Shown here in pieces: positions 1 to 8,121 of a stretch of 57,330 bases of DNA. The stretch spans positions 1 through 57,330 of the IMG/VR virus record IMGVR_UViG_3300021963_000149; one strand, given 5' to 3'. Positions within the stretch are counted from its first letter, which is position 1; each line of letters opens with the position of its first letter. The notes below the pieces were generated by a model, which had not been told where the DNA came from, searched no databases, and saw only the letters and a list, made by a program, of their open reading frames with translations. The stretch comes from a virus. A program made the position numbers and the translations under genes.

Positions 1-235
1 GAGTGCCTGGGTTCTCTGTATAACGACCAGAAACTTTTGTAGGACCAGGAAGACCAGCACCTCTCACATCACGCTCCAGTTGTCTAGAGCGTGCTTTGTT
101 TTCTGCTTTTGATTTATCACCACGTTGGGCGGACATAATTGCCATGCCACCTTTCTTTGACTTACTCATCACACGAGTGAGAGATGTTTCCTGAATAGAA
201 TAGCATTCTACTATAAATTCCTGAAAGGTTTTCAT
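1..235 (-). CDS. Candidate internal head protein with T4-like capsid-targeting N terminus (3' end outside window)
   Basis: The reading frame starts with ATG at 235 and is still open at the window edge, so only 78 residues are seen. The first ten residues, MKTFQEFIVE, nearly match the capsid-targeting peptide of T4 internal protein III (MKTYQEFIAE), including a glutamate at position 10 in an I-x-E context, the cleavage signature of the T4 gp21 protease. The rest is basic and low in hydrophobics (SKSKKGGMAIMSAQRGDKSK) and then reads GAGLPGPTKVSGRYTENPGT, consistent with a small DNA-associated protein. A late-promoter-like CTAAATA lies about 20 bases upstream, as expected for a virion component. 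The targeting role is inferred from T4; the family of the body of the protein is not recognised with certainty. Confidence 0.7.
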   Translation of the reverse strand, partial: MKTFQEFIVECYSIQETSLTRVMSKSKKGGMAIMSAQRGDKSKAENKARSRQLERDVRGAGLPGPTKVSGRYTENPGT

Positions 236-253
236 TTTTATGAACTTTTTAGG

Positions 254-260
254 TATTTAG
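254..260 (-). promoter_or_regulatory. Late promoter (CTAAATA)
   Basis: Minus-strand CTAAATA lies about 20 bases upstream of the ATG at 235 and overlaps the stop codon of the preceding gene. The motif is the cyanophage variant of the T4 late -10 element (TATAAATA). Confidence 0.5.
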
Positions 261-2461
261 GCAACGAAAGAAATGAACTCACCAAGCAATTTCTTATTCA
301 GTTTTTTAGTTTTCAGAGATTTGACAAAAGCATTTTTGATTTGAGATTTAGTAGCATCCTCTGCAACATCAAACTCGGAATCCTGTGCTAGAGCAGTAGA
401 AGAAATACCAAAGTAAGCATCATATCCAGAATTAGTGATTGTAAAACTTCGAAGTTTCTTCCAATCATTCTGAATCTTTTCATACTGCTTATCCTCAAAG
501 TCATGATACATACGAATAAAACGATTAGCATCCCGACCAGGAAGAACACGAATACCAATAAAGTTCATTAACGGAAACTTATCCTTCAGATTACGAAGAA
601 GAACATCCGTAAAATGGAAGTATCCAGAGTCAATCTTATATGTGGTTCCAAGTTTGCGGTCACGAAGAAAAGTTTTGCCAGGATGAATACCAGAAACTCC
701 CAAATAGGGTTCAGAATCAAGATTACGACGCACTTCACGATGATAGGGAATGTGATTTGCCTCACCGTCAGTCAGCACAATGCAATGAACCTTCTGAAGT
801 TTATTCTCTTTCTGGAACTGTGGCAGAATTTCGTGCAAAGAAATCAATGATTCATTCAGAGGAGTGCCAGAAAGACAAAGCCGTGTGGGATAAGTATATG
901 GAGTGCTATAACTATTTGCAAAGCACAGAGCCAATCGCCATACATTCATCATCTGATGTTCCAGTTCTTTACCAGAAACTTTGCTGGTAAGAAGATTCAT
1001 CAAAGAAAATGCTTCATCAACAACAAGCACACCTTCTTTCTTTTCATAATGAGGAGTGCGGTCTGCAGCAGTAAATTTTCCAGTTACATAATCATACTCA
1101 CCACGGCGCCACTCACTAGTAAAAGCATAAACCTCAAACGGAATCGAAACTTTTTTGCAGAACCAAATCAGATTAAACAGTTGCTTACAAGTATCACCCA
1201 TCACTTGTTGCATAGAACCAGACCAGTCCAGAACAAACACTAGACCGTGATTCTTACCATCAGGAAGAATTGTGATTTTCTTAAAGAGGTCTTCATTAAA
1301 CTTATATGAATGCAGGCGAGCCGTATCAAGAACACCAGTGCGTGATGTTGCAGCACGAGCATAAGAATCTGCTGCTTTACGGCACTCAAATTCTTTAACC
1401 AAATAGTTGACTTCTTTCTGTGCGGATGCTTTAAACTTTTTAAATTCAGTATCTGCATTCAGAAATAAATCAATTGGAGGAAATCCTTTCTCTTCAGCAA
1501 TTTCTGTGTGAGACTTTTGTTGTTGCCTAAAAGCAGCATCAATATCAGCATGAACATCCGCATTCTTAGCAATGACAGTATTGAGATTTACTTTAGGAAC
1601 CTCAATATAAACATTTTCCAGACCATCCAGATTTACCAAATCACGAATCTTATCCTCCAAAGAATCAAGAGTCTGCACTTCAGGTTCATTATCAGACTGC
1701 AAAGAAGTTTGGTCTCCAGCAGAAGTCCCAGTTTCATCAGACTGCTCTGGTTTTGAGGATTGAGACTCACCCTCTTCTTCAGAATTGGGGTCTTCCTCTA
1801 CAGTGCTCTGTTGCTCTCCAGAATTTACCGACGAATTTTGTTGTTCCAAAGAATCTAGATTTGCAATCTTTTGCTTCTGTTCTTTTTCTTTCTTGCAATA
1901 CTTATAGAGTTCTTCAGCAGCAACCAACACATCTGCAAAAGTTTCAGTTTCTGCAATCAGATTGATAATTTCAGTTTCCTCACCACGCTGAATCGGAACA
2001 TTGATGTGATTACCAATCTTAAACCACAAATTTGCACGGTCAGCCAAATTAAAATTGGAAATATCTTCATCCTCCAGTTGGAAGAAGTCCTCATCGGAAA
2101 GTTCTTTATATCCATTAAAGAATGTCTTAGCAAGACCAGCATACCGACGCTTCATCAGACGCTCAATACGCGCATCCTCCACCACATTCACGAACTGAGA
2201 TGGAATCTTGTGTTCTTTCGACCAATCTTCATCAGGAGTATAGAGTGCATGTCCCACCTCATGCCCCACCAGCAGGTCATAAACAGTATCACTTGCCCTT
2301 TCCCACAGAGGCAGCGTCAGAACCCGTGTATGAACGTTAAAACAAGCAGTGGCAACCTTCTTGTGCTCTACCACAAGGTCTTCCGTGGCAAGCAGTTTAG
2401 CAAGTTGGGACTTGATTTCGTGACGGACGGACATGAATCTCTTTTCGTATGACACCATCAT
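257..2461 (-). CDS. CobT-like protein with HEXXH metallopeptidase motif and VWA domain
   Basis: 734 residues. The N-terminal region has HEVGH at residues 67-71, a zinc-metallopeptidase-type motif. An acidic, Gln/Ser-rich linker at about residues 195-265 is followed by a C-terminal von Willebrand A domain whose metal-ion-dependent adhesion motif LDWSGSM lies at about residue 412. This order (N-terminal domain, acidic linker, VWA with DxSxS) is that of CobT, the partner of the AAA+ ATPase CobS, and T4-like cyanophages are known to carry cobS. No cobS is seen in the window; it could lie further left. An alternative start at 2434 (MSVRHEIKS) has a somewhat better ribosome-binding site (GAGA). The first 65 bases overlap the preceding small ORF. 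Cobalt chelation is not implied; a MoxR/VWA-type remodelling or protease role is equally possible. Confidence 0.8.
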   Translation of the reverse strand: MMVSYEKRFMSVRHEIKSQLAKLLATEDLVVEHKKVATACFNVHTRVLTLPLWERASDTVYDLLVGHEVGHALYTPDEDWSKEHKIPSQFVNVVEDARIERLMKRRYAGLAKTFFNGYKELSDEDFFQLEDEDISNFNLADRANLWFKIGNHINVPIQRGEETEIINLIAETETFADVLVAAEELYKYCKKEKEQKQKIANLDSLEQQNSSVNSGEQQSTVEEDPNSEEEGESQSSKPEQSDETGTSAGDQTSLQSDNEPEVQTLDSLEDKIRDLVNLDGLENVYIEVPKVNLNTVIAKNADVHADIDAAFRQQQKSHTEIAEEKGFPPIDLFLNADTEFKKFKASAQKEVNYLVKEFECRKAADSYARAATSRTGVLDTARLHSYKFNEDLFKKITILPDGKNHGLVFVLDWSGSMQQVMGDTCKQLFNLIWFCKKVSIPFEVYAFTSEWRRGEYDYVTGKFTAADRTPHYEKKEGVLVVDEAFSLMNLLTSKVSGKELEHQMMNVWRLALCFANSYSTPYTYPTRLCLSGTPLNESLISLHEILPQFQKENKLQKVHCIVLTDGEANHIPYHREVRRNLDSEPYLGVSGIHPGKTFLRDRKLGTTYKIDSGYFHFTDVLLRNLKDKFPLMNFIGIRVLPGRDANRFIRMYHDFEDKQYEKIQNDWKKLRSFTITNSGYDAYFGISSTALAQDSEFDVAEDATKSQIKNAFVKSLKTKKLNKKLLGEFISFVA

Positions 2462-2603
2462 AAAACGAAAGGTCGCCTTTTGGACGACCCATGTGACGCT
2501 TTTTAAATTGGGCCAGTCGTGCTTTTGCCTGGCGCAATGCTTGCGGTTTTAGTTTTCGTTTTTGTTCTTTCTTGGAATGGTGCTTCCAATTTGGGACTTG
2601 CAT
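2397..2603 (-). CDS. Small basic protein, unknown function
   Basis: 68 residues from ATG at 2603, with a good Shine-Dalgarno (AAGGAGAG, two bases before the ATG). The frame can be extended upstream to 2795, but the extension runs antiphase through the 3' end of gene 46 and is probably not translated. The sequence is strongly basic (KKEQKRKLKPQALRQAKARL) and suggests a nucleic-acid-binding peptide. It sits directly after gene 46 and overlaps the start of the CobT-like gene in another frame. A terminator-like hairpin falls inside the ORF. No family recognised. Confidence 0.5.
   Translation of the reverse strand: MQVPNWKHHSKKEQKRKLKPQALRQAKARLAQFKKRHMGRPKGDLSFYDGVIRKEIHVRPSRNQVPTC
2462..2489 (-). 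terminator. Terminator-like hairpin before the CobT-like gene
   Basis: On the minus strand GGTCGTC, loop CAAAA, GGCGACC (7 pairs, one G-U) is followed by TTTCGTTTT and then by the ATG at 2461. It would end the 47-46 transcript or modulate entry into the next gene. It lies within the 68-residue ORF, so it may instead be coincidental. Confidence 0.4.
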
Positions 2604-2616
2604 GACTCTCCTTGTT

Positions 2617-4329
2617 CTATGCCACCATACGCGAAAAACCTTTGATTTTCTCAAAGCGTAGGACACTTTCGAATTTGTCCTCCATACCCGTTTTATGAGA
2701 GATGACAAAGATGTTTGCGTTCTTAACCACATACCGAATGATTTTAAGAAACTCTTCGGTTCCTTGACTATCCAAAGAACTATCAAAGATTTCATCCAAT
2801 ATCATTAGATTGGTTGAGACTGAATTCTTAAACTTGGCAACCTCACGCCAAGTAAAAAGAAGTGCGAGGTCAATTCTTTGCTTTTCACCCTCACTAAAAG
2901 AACTGTAAGAAAAGTCCTCATGAATGGGTGATTGGACGGTTTCATTAAACTCCTCATCAAGTGTAAAGTTAATGTAGAAATCCATCATCTGAAGATAACG
3001 GTTTACTTGCTGATTAATCAGCGGGAGATACTTCTTAATGATTTTAGTTTTAACTCCACCGTCCTTTAATAATCCGTATGTAAAATCGTAGTATTTAATT
3101 TTGTCTTTTTGAGTTGCTAATTCTTCATACGTTTTTTGGAGATCTGTTTTAAAAGATTCTAACTTCTCATGTTCAGTATTTCTGTTTTCAAGTTGACTGG
3201 TAAGTGTTTGAATTTCACTTTCCAAATCTCTGATCTGTCTTTGGCATCCAGAGATTTTAGTATTGTTTTGAGAAATGTCATGCGTTAGTTTTGTTATCTC
3301 CTTGGATAGAGCAATGAATTGACGCTCTCGCTCTTCTTCCTCTTTAATTGCCTCTTCCAGTTCTTTATAACCAGATTGCAACTCCTTTGCTTTAGATTGA
3401 GCGTCTGTAATTTTATTTATTCTGAACTCTTCTTCAATGGACTGGGTGCAAGTAGGACAAACCGTATTCTCCGTAAAGAACTTATGCTCTTGCGTAATGG
3501 TTGATACTTTCTGAGAAATCTTACCTTTTAGATTTCCCAACTTACGCAATTTTTCTGTTGCCCCAGTGACAAACTCTTGCTCTTTAGTATATTTAAAAAT
3601 ATCTTCCTCTAGAGTGGCATTCTCCTTCATATAAATGCCAACTTCAGAATCTAAATTGGTAATCTTTTCGTGATTGGCATTTATCTTGGCATTTCCACGA
3701 TTCTCCAACTCCTCAATAAAGTTTTTCTGCATCTCAACTTTATCTTTGAGTGTTTCTTTCTTTAACTCATAGACTTTAATATCTTCCTTCAACATACGAA
3801 TCTTTTCCTTGATAATCGTATTCATAGAAGAAAAGATTTTAATATCCAACAAATCTTCAATTACTTCACGCCGATGAGCTGCAGGAAGTTGCATAAACGG
3901 AACAAAAGTGCTACTACCCAGAATCACAATTTGAGTAAAAGACTTATAGTTCATCTTCAGAACATTTTGTTCTAACCATTTTTGCTGGTCCAATGCAGCA
4001 GCAGATTGGTCAAGTGCAGCACCGTTTCTCCAAATTTCAAATACCGCAGGTTTAATTCCCCGCACAACTTTCCACTCAATGTTTCCAATTGAGAATTCAA
4101 CTTCAACCCTACAATCTTTCTCATTGGTAGAGTTTAAAAGTTGTGGTTTATTAATTTTGCGAAATGGTTTTCCAAACAAAGAAAAAGTCAAAGCATCCAA
4201 AACAGTGCTTTTACCAGCACCATTTGTTCCCACAATCAATGTAGTGGAATCTTTTTGAAAATTAATTTCTGTATATTGATTCCCTGTGGAAAGAAAATTT
4301 TTCCAGCGAATCTTTTCAAATAAAATCAT
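2617..4329 (-). CDS. 46: gp46, SbcC/Rad50-like recombination exonuclease subunit
   Basis: 570 residues (T4 gp46 is 560). The Walker A motif GTNGAGKS is at residues 34-41. Long coiled-coil arms flank a zinc-hook CPTC at about residue 290. The ABC signature SFSEGEKQR is at about residue 477 and the Walker B LMILDEIF at about residue 507. With gp47 it forms the Mre11/Rad50-type nuclease that resects ends for recombination-dependent replication and degrades host DNA. Its start overlaps the end of the DUF3110-like gene by 14 bases, so it belongs to the 55-47-DUF3110-46 operon. Confidence 0.96.
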   Translation of the reverse strand: MILFEKIRWKNFLSTGNQYTEINFQKDSTTLIVGTNGAGKSTVLDALTFSLFGKPFRKINKPQLLNSTNEKDCRVEVEFSIGNIEWKVVRGIKPAVFEIWRNGAALDQSAAALDQQKWLEQNVLKMNYKSFTQIVILGSSTFVPFMQLPAAHRREVIEDLLDIKIFSSMNTIIKEKIRMLKEDIKVYELKKETLKDKVEMQKNFIEELENRGNAKINANHEKITNLDSEVGIYMKENATLEEDIFKYTKEQEFVTGATEKLRKLGNLKGKISQKVSTITQEHKFFTENTVCPTCTQSIEEEFRINKITDAQSKAKELQSGYKELEEAIKEEEERERQFIALSKEITKLTHDISQNNTKISGCQRQIRDLESEIQTLTSQLENRNTEHEKLESFKTDLQKTYEELATQKDKIKYYDFTYGLLKDGGVKTKIIKKYLPLINQQVNRYLQMMDFYINFTLDEEFNETVQSPIHEDFSYSSFSEGEKQRIDLALLFTWREVAKFKNSVSTNLMILDEIFDSSLDSQGTEEFLKIIRYVVKNANIFVISHKTGMEDKFESVLRFEKIKGFSRMVA

Positions 4330-4591
4330 GTCTTTCAGTCTTTGGAGGAACTACAATATCATTTGGAGTGATGACAGTATATTCATATCCATGAGATTCA
4401 CAGATTTGAACCATCATATCATCTTCAACCTCAATTACATGCATTTCTGGATAGTCTTCATCTTCTAACATCAGAGCATAACGAGTAGCATCATCTTCTT
4501 CTTCAAACAAATAGAGAACTTGTTCTCCCTCTTCGTTTTTAACAGAATAAGCTCCCTCATCTTCTTTACCCAACAGTGTTAGAATAAACAT
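4316..4591 (-). CDS. DUF3110-like small acidic protein
   Basis: 91 residues, strongly acidic. The segment VLYLFEEEDDATRYALMLED followed by a YPEMHVIEVE strand resembles DUF3110, a short domain known mainly from cyanobacteria and plastid-bearing plants, with no established function. The ATG overlaps the gp47 stop (TAATG) and the 3' end overlaps gp46, so it is translated between the two nuclease subunits. In T4 the same gap holds unrelated small genes. Acquisition from a cyanobacterial host is inferred, and a role in nuclease control is only suggested by position. Confidence 0.7.
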   Translation of the reverse strand: MFILTLLGKEDEGAYSVKNEEGEQVLYLFEEEDDATRYALMLEDEDYPEMHVIEVEDDMMVQICESHGYEYTVITPNDIVVPPKTERHDFI

Positions 4592-5631
4592 TACACCAAC
4601 TCACACGCTTCCTGATAGATGTCTTGAATCATTTTTTGAATGATTGATTTTTCCAAATTAACTTCAGATTCCTCAATGTATCTATTTAAAATTGAAAGCG
4701 TATCTTCCGATTCAAATGCTTCAAAGTCTTCGTTTTCTTGAATTTGGAAATTCTCAATGACTTTTAACTCATTTACACCTGAACTATAAAGTTTGTCAAT
4801 GAATTTTTCAAACTTTTTAGAATCACTTTTTTTACGAACTACAACTTTAACAATTTTGTTTTCATAGTCGCGAGTGTCAAAAGTTTGATAGGAAGTATCC
4901 TCATAGTAGATATTATAGAACATTCTGTAAGGATTGTTAATAGGTGTATGAACACATGTTTCCGTATCAAAGATATGAAACCCGCGAGTGTCATTCAAAT
5001 CGTTCCAGAACATCTCATATGGATTACCAAGATAATAAATCTTACCATCATCTGACCGAGTATGATAATGTCCCGAGTAGACACGTTCAAACTTATTGAA
5101 CAATTTTGTATCCATCCCATCTTCCATCACATGACCACGATGAGCACGGAAACCATTCAGTTCCAAGTGTCCCATTGCAATCTTACATGAAGTCTTTTGA
5201 ATTAATTGTTTGGTTGTTTCAAAGTTCTCTTGATTAATCCAAGGTATAAAGAGAACTTTGAGTTTATCTAATTTAACTTCCTTTGGTTCGGGATATACTG
5301 TTACATTAGAATACTCACGAAGCAATAAATCTACAGCATTAACTTCGTTTGTATTCTTATAATATGCAGTATGATTGCCAACAATTGTATGAACCTGAAC
5401 TCCCATTCCTTGGAGACGGTCATAGTAATTATTTTTTGCCCATGACAGTGCTGAAAAGTCAATTCCTTTGCGACTGTCAAATGTATCTCCCATATCAATA
5501 ACCGCAGTAATTCCTTCCTGTTGTAAAGTAGGAAAGAAAATGTCATTATAGAACTTCAAAAAATACTCATGAAAAAGTTTTGAGTTCTTTCTTGCTCCAA
5601 AATGCTGGTCGGTGATAATGGCAACTTTCAT
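4591..5631 (-). CDS. 47: gp47, SbcD/Mre11-like recombination nuclease subunit
   Basis: 346 residues (T4 gp47 is 339). Calcineurin-type phosphoesterase motifs appear in order: DQHFG at residues 8-12, DMGDTFDSRKG at 46-56, GNHTAY at 85-90, then GHLELNG and YSGHYHTRS further on. These residues bind the two metal ions of Mre11-family nucleases. It partners gp46. The gene begins one base after the gp55 stop, and its own stop overlaps the next ATG, so the operon is translationally coupled. Confidence 0.96.
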   Translation of the reverse strand: MKVAIITDQHFGARKNSKLFHEYFLKFYNDIFFPTLQQEGITAVIDMGDTFDSRKGIDFSALSWAKNNYYDRLQGMGVQVHTIVGNHTAYYKNTNEVNAVDLLLREYSNVTVYPEPKEVKLDKLKVLFIPWINQENFETTKQLIQKTSCKIAMGHLELNGFRAHRGHVMEDGMDTKLFNKFERVYSGHYHTRSDDGKIYYLGNPYEMFWNDLNDTRGFHIFDTETCVHTPINNPYRMFYNIYYEDTSYQTFDTRDYENKIVKVVVRKKSDSKKFEKFIDKLYSSGVNELKVIENFQIQENEDFEAFESEDTLSILNRYIEESEVNLEKSIIQKMIQDIYQEACELV

Positions 5632-6126
5632 TCAGTAACGCAGTTTTGCGTGAACACTATCTTTAATGCTATTATAGTCGGCATGTCCGATTGAGTCAAC
5701 CCCATCATCAAAGAAAACTTCGTTGTATCCAGAACGCTCAAGGATTTTATTTTTGATTTCTAGTTGACGCTTCTCTCTTTGAATGCGGCGAAGGAATGCG
5801 TAGTGAATAATTTGAGTAAAGTATGCAAAAGGATTTTGTGACTTCTCTGGATTGAAGTTGTGAATGTACTGAACACAATTTTCAATACCATCAGAAATCA
5901 TGTCCTCTTTAAACATGTAATTCACAAAGTTTGGTTTGAAGGACAGGTGATTCGCAATCTTCAGGAAGCACTCTCCAATGTAGCGAGGAATGGGAGGTTT
6001 TGGTTTTCCTTGAATCTCTGCGATTTCTTTATCTTCACGATACTTGATGAGAGCAGCAAGAAACTCTTTATTGTTTACATAGTGCTCTGACCTCTTTCTT
6101 TTGGTCATGACTGCTGTAGATATCAT
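5632..6126 (-). CDS. 55: gp55, late-transcription sigma factor
   Basis: 164 residues (T4 gp55 is 185). The core NPFAYFTQIIHYAFLRRIQ followed by EKRQ is the region-2-like helix block shared by T4-type late sigma factors that recognise TATAAATA. A second possible start (MTKRKRSEHY) is at 6108. The gene has its own sigma70-like promoter, logical for a factor needed before late genes can fire. It heads the operon 55-47-DUF3110-46. Confidence 0.93.
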   Translation of the reverse strand: MISTAVMTKRKRSEHYVNNKEFLAALIKYREDKEIAEIQGKPKPPIPRYIGECFLKIANHLSFKPNFVNYMFKEDMISDGIENCVQYIHNFNPEKSQNPFAYFTQIIHYAFLRRIQREKRQLEIKNKILERSGYNEVFFDDGVDSIGHADYNSIKDSVHAKLRY

Positions 6127-6150
6127 TAGTTTATCTCATAATATGTATGA

Positions 6151-6179
6151 ATTATACCATTTTTAAAAATAGTTGACAA
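6151..6179 (-). promoter_or_regulatory. Sigma70-like promoter for gp55 operon
   Basis: Minus strand: -35 TTGTCA (6174-6179), 17-base spacer, perfect -10 TATAAT (6151-6156), with the ATG at 6126. Its -35 box overlaps that of an oppositely directed promoter. Confidence 0.75.
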
Positions 6180-6201
6180 GGTATTTCAAATCATGTACAA
6201 T
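6173..6201 (+). promoter_or_regulatory. Plus-strand sigma70-like promoter, antisense to the uvsW region
   Basis: Plus strand: perfect -35 TTGACA (6173-6178), 17-base spacer, -10 TACAAT (6196-6201). No convincing plus-strand ORF follows; a transcript would run antisense into the 131-residue gene and uvsW. Confidence 0.55.
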
Positions 6202-6229
6202 TACCTTTGTGGAGGTTGAAAGTCAGGTA

Positions 6230-6625
6230 TTAGCTATTCTTAAAGAGTTTTTCTAGAATCTCCTTAGCATCATTGACTGTAGAAATATATCCCATCTTAC
6301 GACTTAACTTAGGTTCATTTCTTTTGTCTTTGGATGACTGTCTTACAAATGATTGATACATTTCAATCATTTCAATATCACTTGATTCTGACATGGTTAA
6401 AACATCAGATAAGTCAAGAATAAACATATCATCTTTAGTTGTCTTTAACCAGGGTTCTAATTTATATCCTACAACACCAATACGAGATTTAATTTCATTC
6501 ACAATAATTGGATTTGTAATAATTAACAATGTTCTATCTTCTTCCTCAGAGGCAGCTACTTTGGCAAATATTTCTTCACCAGACTTGAGTTTGAGTGTAG
6601 CGTAAAAGTCTTCTTCAATTCCCAT
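6230..6625 (-). CDS. Unknown protein between uvsW and gp55 (possible Sm-like N-terminal fold)
   Basis: 131 residues. The N-terminal LKLKSGEEIFAKV followed by LLIITNPIIV resembles the strand pattern of Sm/Hfq-like small barrels; this is a weak pattern argument, not a family match. The middle is acidic and Ser-rich (TMSESSDIEMIEMY), and the C terminus ends in a helical EILEKLF. The start overlaps the uvsW stop by 11 bases, so it is co-translated with uvsW. Position next to gp55 raises the thought of a transcription accessory, but nothing in the sequence proves it. Confidence 0.75.
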   Translation of the reverse strand: MGIEEDFYATLKLKSGEEIFAKVAASEEEDRTLLIITNPIIVNEIKSRIGVVGYKLEPWLKTTKDDMFILDLSDVLTMSESSDIEMIEMYQSFVRQSSKDKRNEPKLSRKMGYISTVNDAKEILEKLFKNS

Positions 6626-8093
6626 TTTTTCCTAGTTGTATGGTGATTATGTCATAGTTAAAATTTTCTTCATTATAGATTTTAATTCTTTCAATGAGGT
6701 GATTTAAAGTGTAGTTTTTTCTTGACTTATAAGTACAATCATCAGAGATGTCGTAGAGGACTGCTTTAGTTTTATTTTTTCCTTTTCTAAGTACTCTTCC
6801 AATAGATTGTAAATTTCTAATTCGTGACTTACTGGGTGAAGCAAAGATAACATTATGGAGGTTCTTAATATTAATGCCAGTAGAAAAGGTTCCATAGGAT
6901 GCAACAATGATTGCGTTATTTTCCCTTTCTGTTATTTCTCTCACCAACTCTCTTTCTTCTGCATCTACACCACCATGAACAAAAAATACTTTACGGTCAT
7001 CTCGCTTATTTTTATTTATCTTTTCATAGAGTATTGCTCCATGTGCTTCAACGCGGCTAAAAAGTACAAGTGTGTTTCCTTTGAGATCTAATGTCAGATT
7101 TGTAATAAATTTATTTCGTTGCTCATGAGAAATTAAATATTGTATTTCATCTTCATATTTTTCAAATTTTTGTGGTGGATGTTTAAGAACAAGACATTGA
7201 ATATCTAATTGAGAAAGATGTCCTTGTCTCATCAGTTCTTCTGTTTTGGTGACTTTATATGATGGTCCAAACAGTCCTTCTAACACCCATTTATGCGTCT
7301 GTGTGCCGTCTAAAGTTCCTGTAAATCCAAAACGATACTTAGCATGATGAAGTTTAGTCATAATATCAATTAAAGATTTACTCTTGAAAAGATGTGCTTC
7401 ATCGCCTATAATGACTGAATAATCTTCAAAAAATGAACGTTCTAATTTATAGACTGATTGCCAAGTTGTAATCGTAACAGCATACTCATTTGTTTTTTCT
7501 TTTCCTGAATATATTCTGTGACAATATGACTCAGCATCCCAACCATAATCCTGGAAATCCTTGTACATCTGCTCTACAAGAGATGTCGTTGGAACAACTA
7601 AAAGAATTTTTTGTCCTTTACCCACATAATATCTTACGAGGGAATAAATCATCAACGATTTTCCGCTGGCAGTCGGGCTTATCAATAGTTTTCTATTATG
7701 CCTTAGAGCATCATATACTCCCTCTACTTGATACTGACGCGGGGCATGAGAGCAAATAGATTGCATGTAATCTTTGACACCCTCATATGAGATTCCTTCA
7801 TTAACCTCAAATGGTTGTCCGTAAAATTTATTATCTTCAAATTTATAGGTATAATTATATTGTTCACAAAAATTAACAATCTTGTCTAAGAGACCAACAT
7901 AGATTTGTTTAGACCTCATATCAAATAAATGAATCTCACCATTCCAATTTCTCTTTCTATATTGAGGCATGAACTTAGCACCGGGAACTTCAAACTTAAA
8001 GTGGTCCCTGAGTTCATACTCAATATGAGGTTCAGTATTGATTTTTAAAAATACTTCGTTAGATTTTGAGATAATAAGATCTGTTGTATTCAC
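6615..8093 (-). CDS. uvsW: UvsW, RNA-DNA and recombination helicase
   Basis: 492 residues (T4 UvsW is 503). The N-terminal HFKFEVPGAKFMPQYRKRNW matches the small substrate-binding domain of UvsW. Walker A PTASGKS is at residues 140-146, DEAH at 231-234, motif III FGFTGTLDG follows, and motif VI reads QSIGRVLRKGKNKTK. This superfamily 2 helicase unwinds R-loops and branched intermediates and shifts T4 from origin- to recombination-dependent replication. A late-type ATAAATA lies about 22 bases upstream, matching late expression of uvsW in T4. Confidence 0.95.
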   Translation of the reverse strand: MNTTDLIISKSNEVFLKINTEPHIEYELRDHFKFEVPGAKFMPQYRKRNWNGEIHLFDMRSKQIYVGLLDKIVNFCEQYNYTYKFEDNKFYGQPFEVNEGISYEGVKDYMQSICSHAPRQYQVEGVYDALRHNRKLLISPTASGKSLMIYSLVRYYVGKGQKILLVVPTTSLVEQMYKDFQDYGWDAESYCHRIYSGKEKTNEYAVTITTWQSVYKLERSFFEDYSVIIGDEAHLFKSKSLIDIMTKLHHAKYRFGFTGTLDGTQTHKWVLEGLFGPSYKVTKTEELMRQGHLSQLDIQCLVLKHPPQKFEKYEDEIQYLISHEQRNKFITNLTLDLKGNTLVLFSRVEAHGAILYEKINKNKRDDRKVFFVHGGVDAEERELVREITERENNAIIVASYGTFSTGINIKNLHNVIFASPSKSRIRNLQSIGRVLRKGKNKTKAVLYDISDDCTYKSRKNYTLNHLIERIKIYNEENFNYDIITIQLGKNGN

Positions 8094-8114
8094 GATGACT
8101 CATTCATCTATGAA

Positions 8115-8121
8115 TATTTAT
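8115..8121 (-). promoter_or_regulatory. Late promoter (ATAAATA) upstream of uvsW
   Basis: Minus-strand ATAAATA in the 28-base gap between uvsY and uvsW, about 22 bases from the ATG. Confidence 0.45.

Noticed and set aside
1871-2452. 193-residue plus-strand ORF
   Set aside because: It lies fully antisense to the CobT-like gene with clear domains; composition is a shadow of that gene and there is no ribosome-binding site.
257-2461. Reading the CobT-like protein as a cobalamin biosynthesis enzyme
   Set aside because: Architecture is CobT-like, but the HEVGH motif and lack of any other cobalamin gene here make a direct role unsupported.
2397-2795. 132-residue version of the small basic ORF
   Set aside because: The upstream 64 codons overlap gp46 coding sequence out of frame; the internal ATG at 2603 has the ribosome-binding site.
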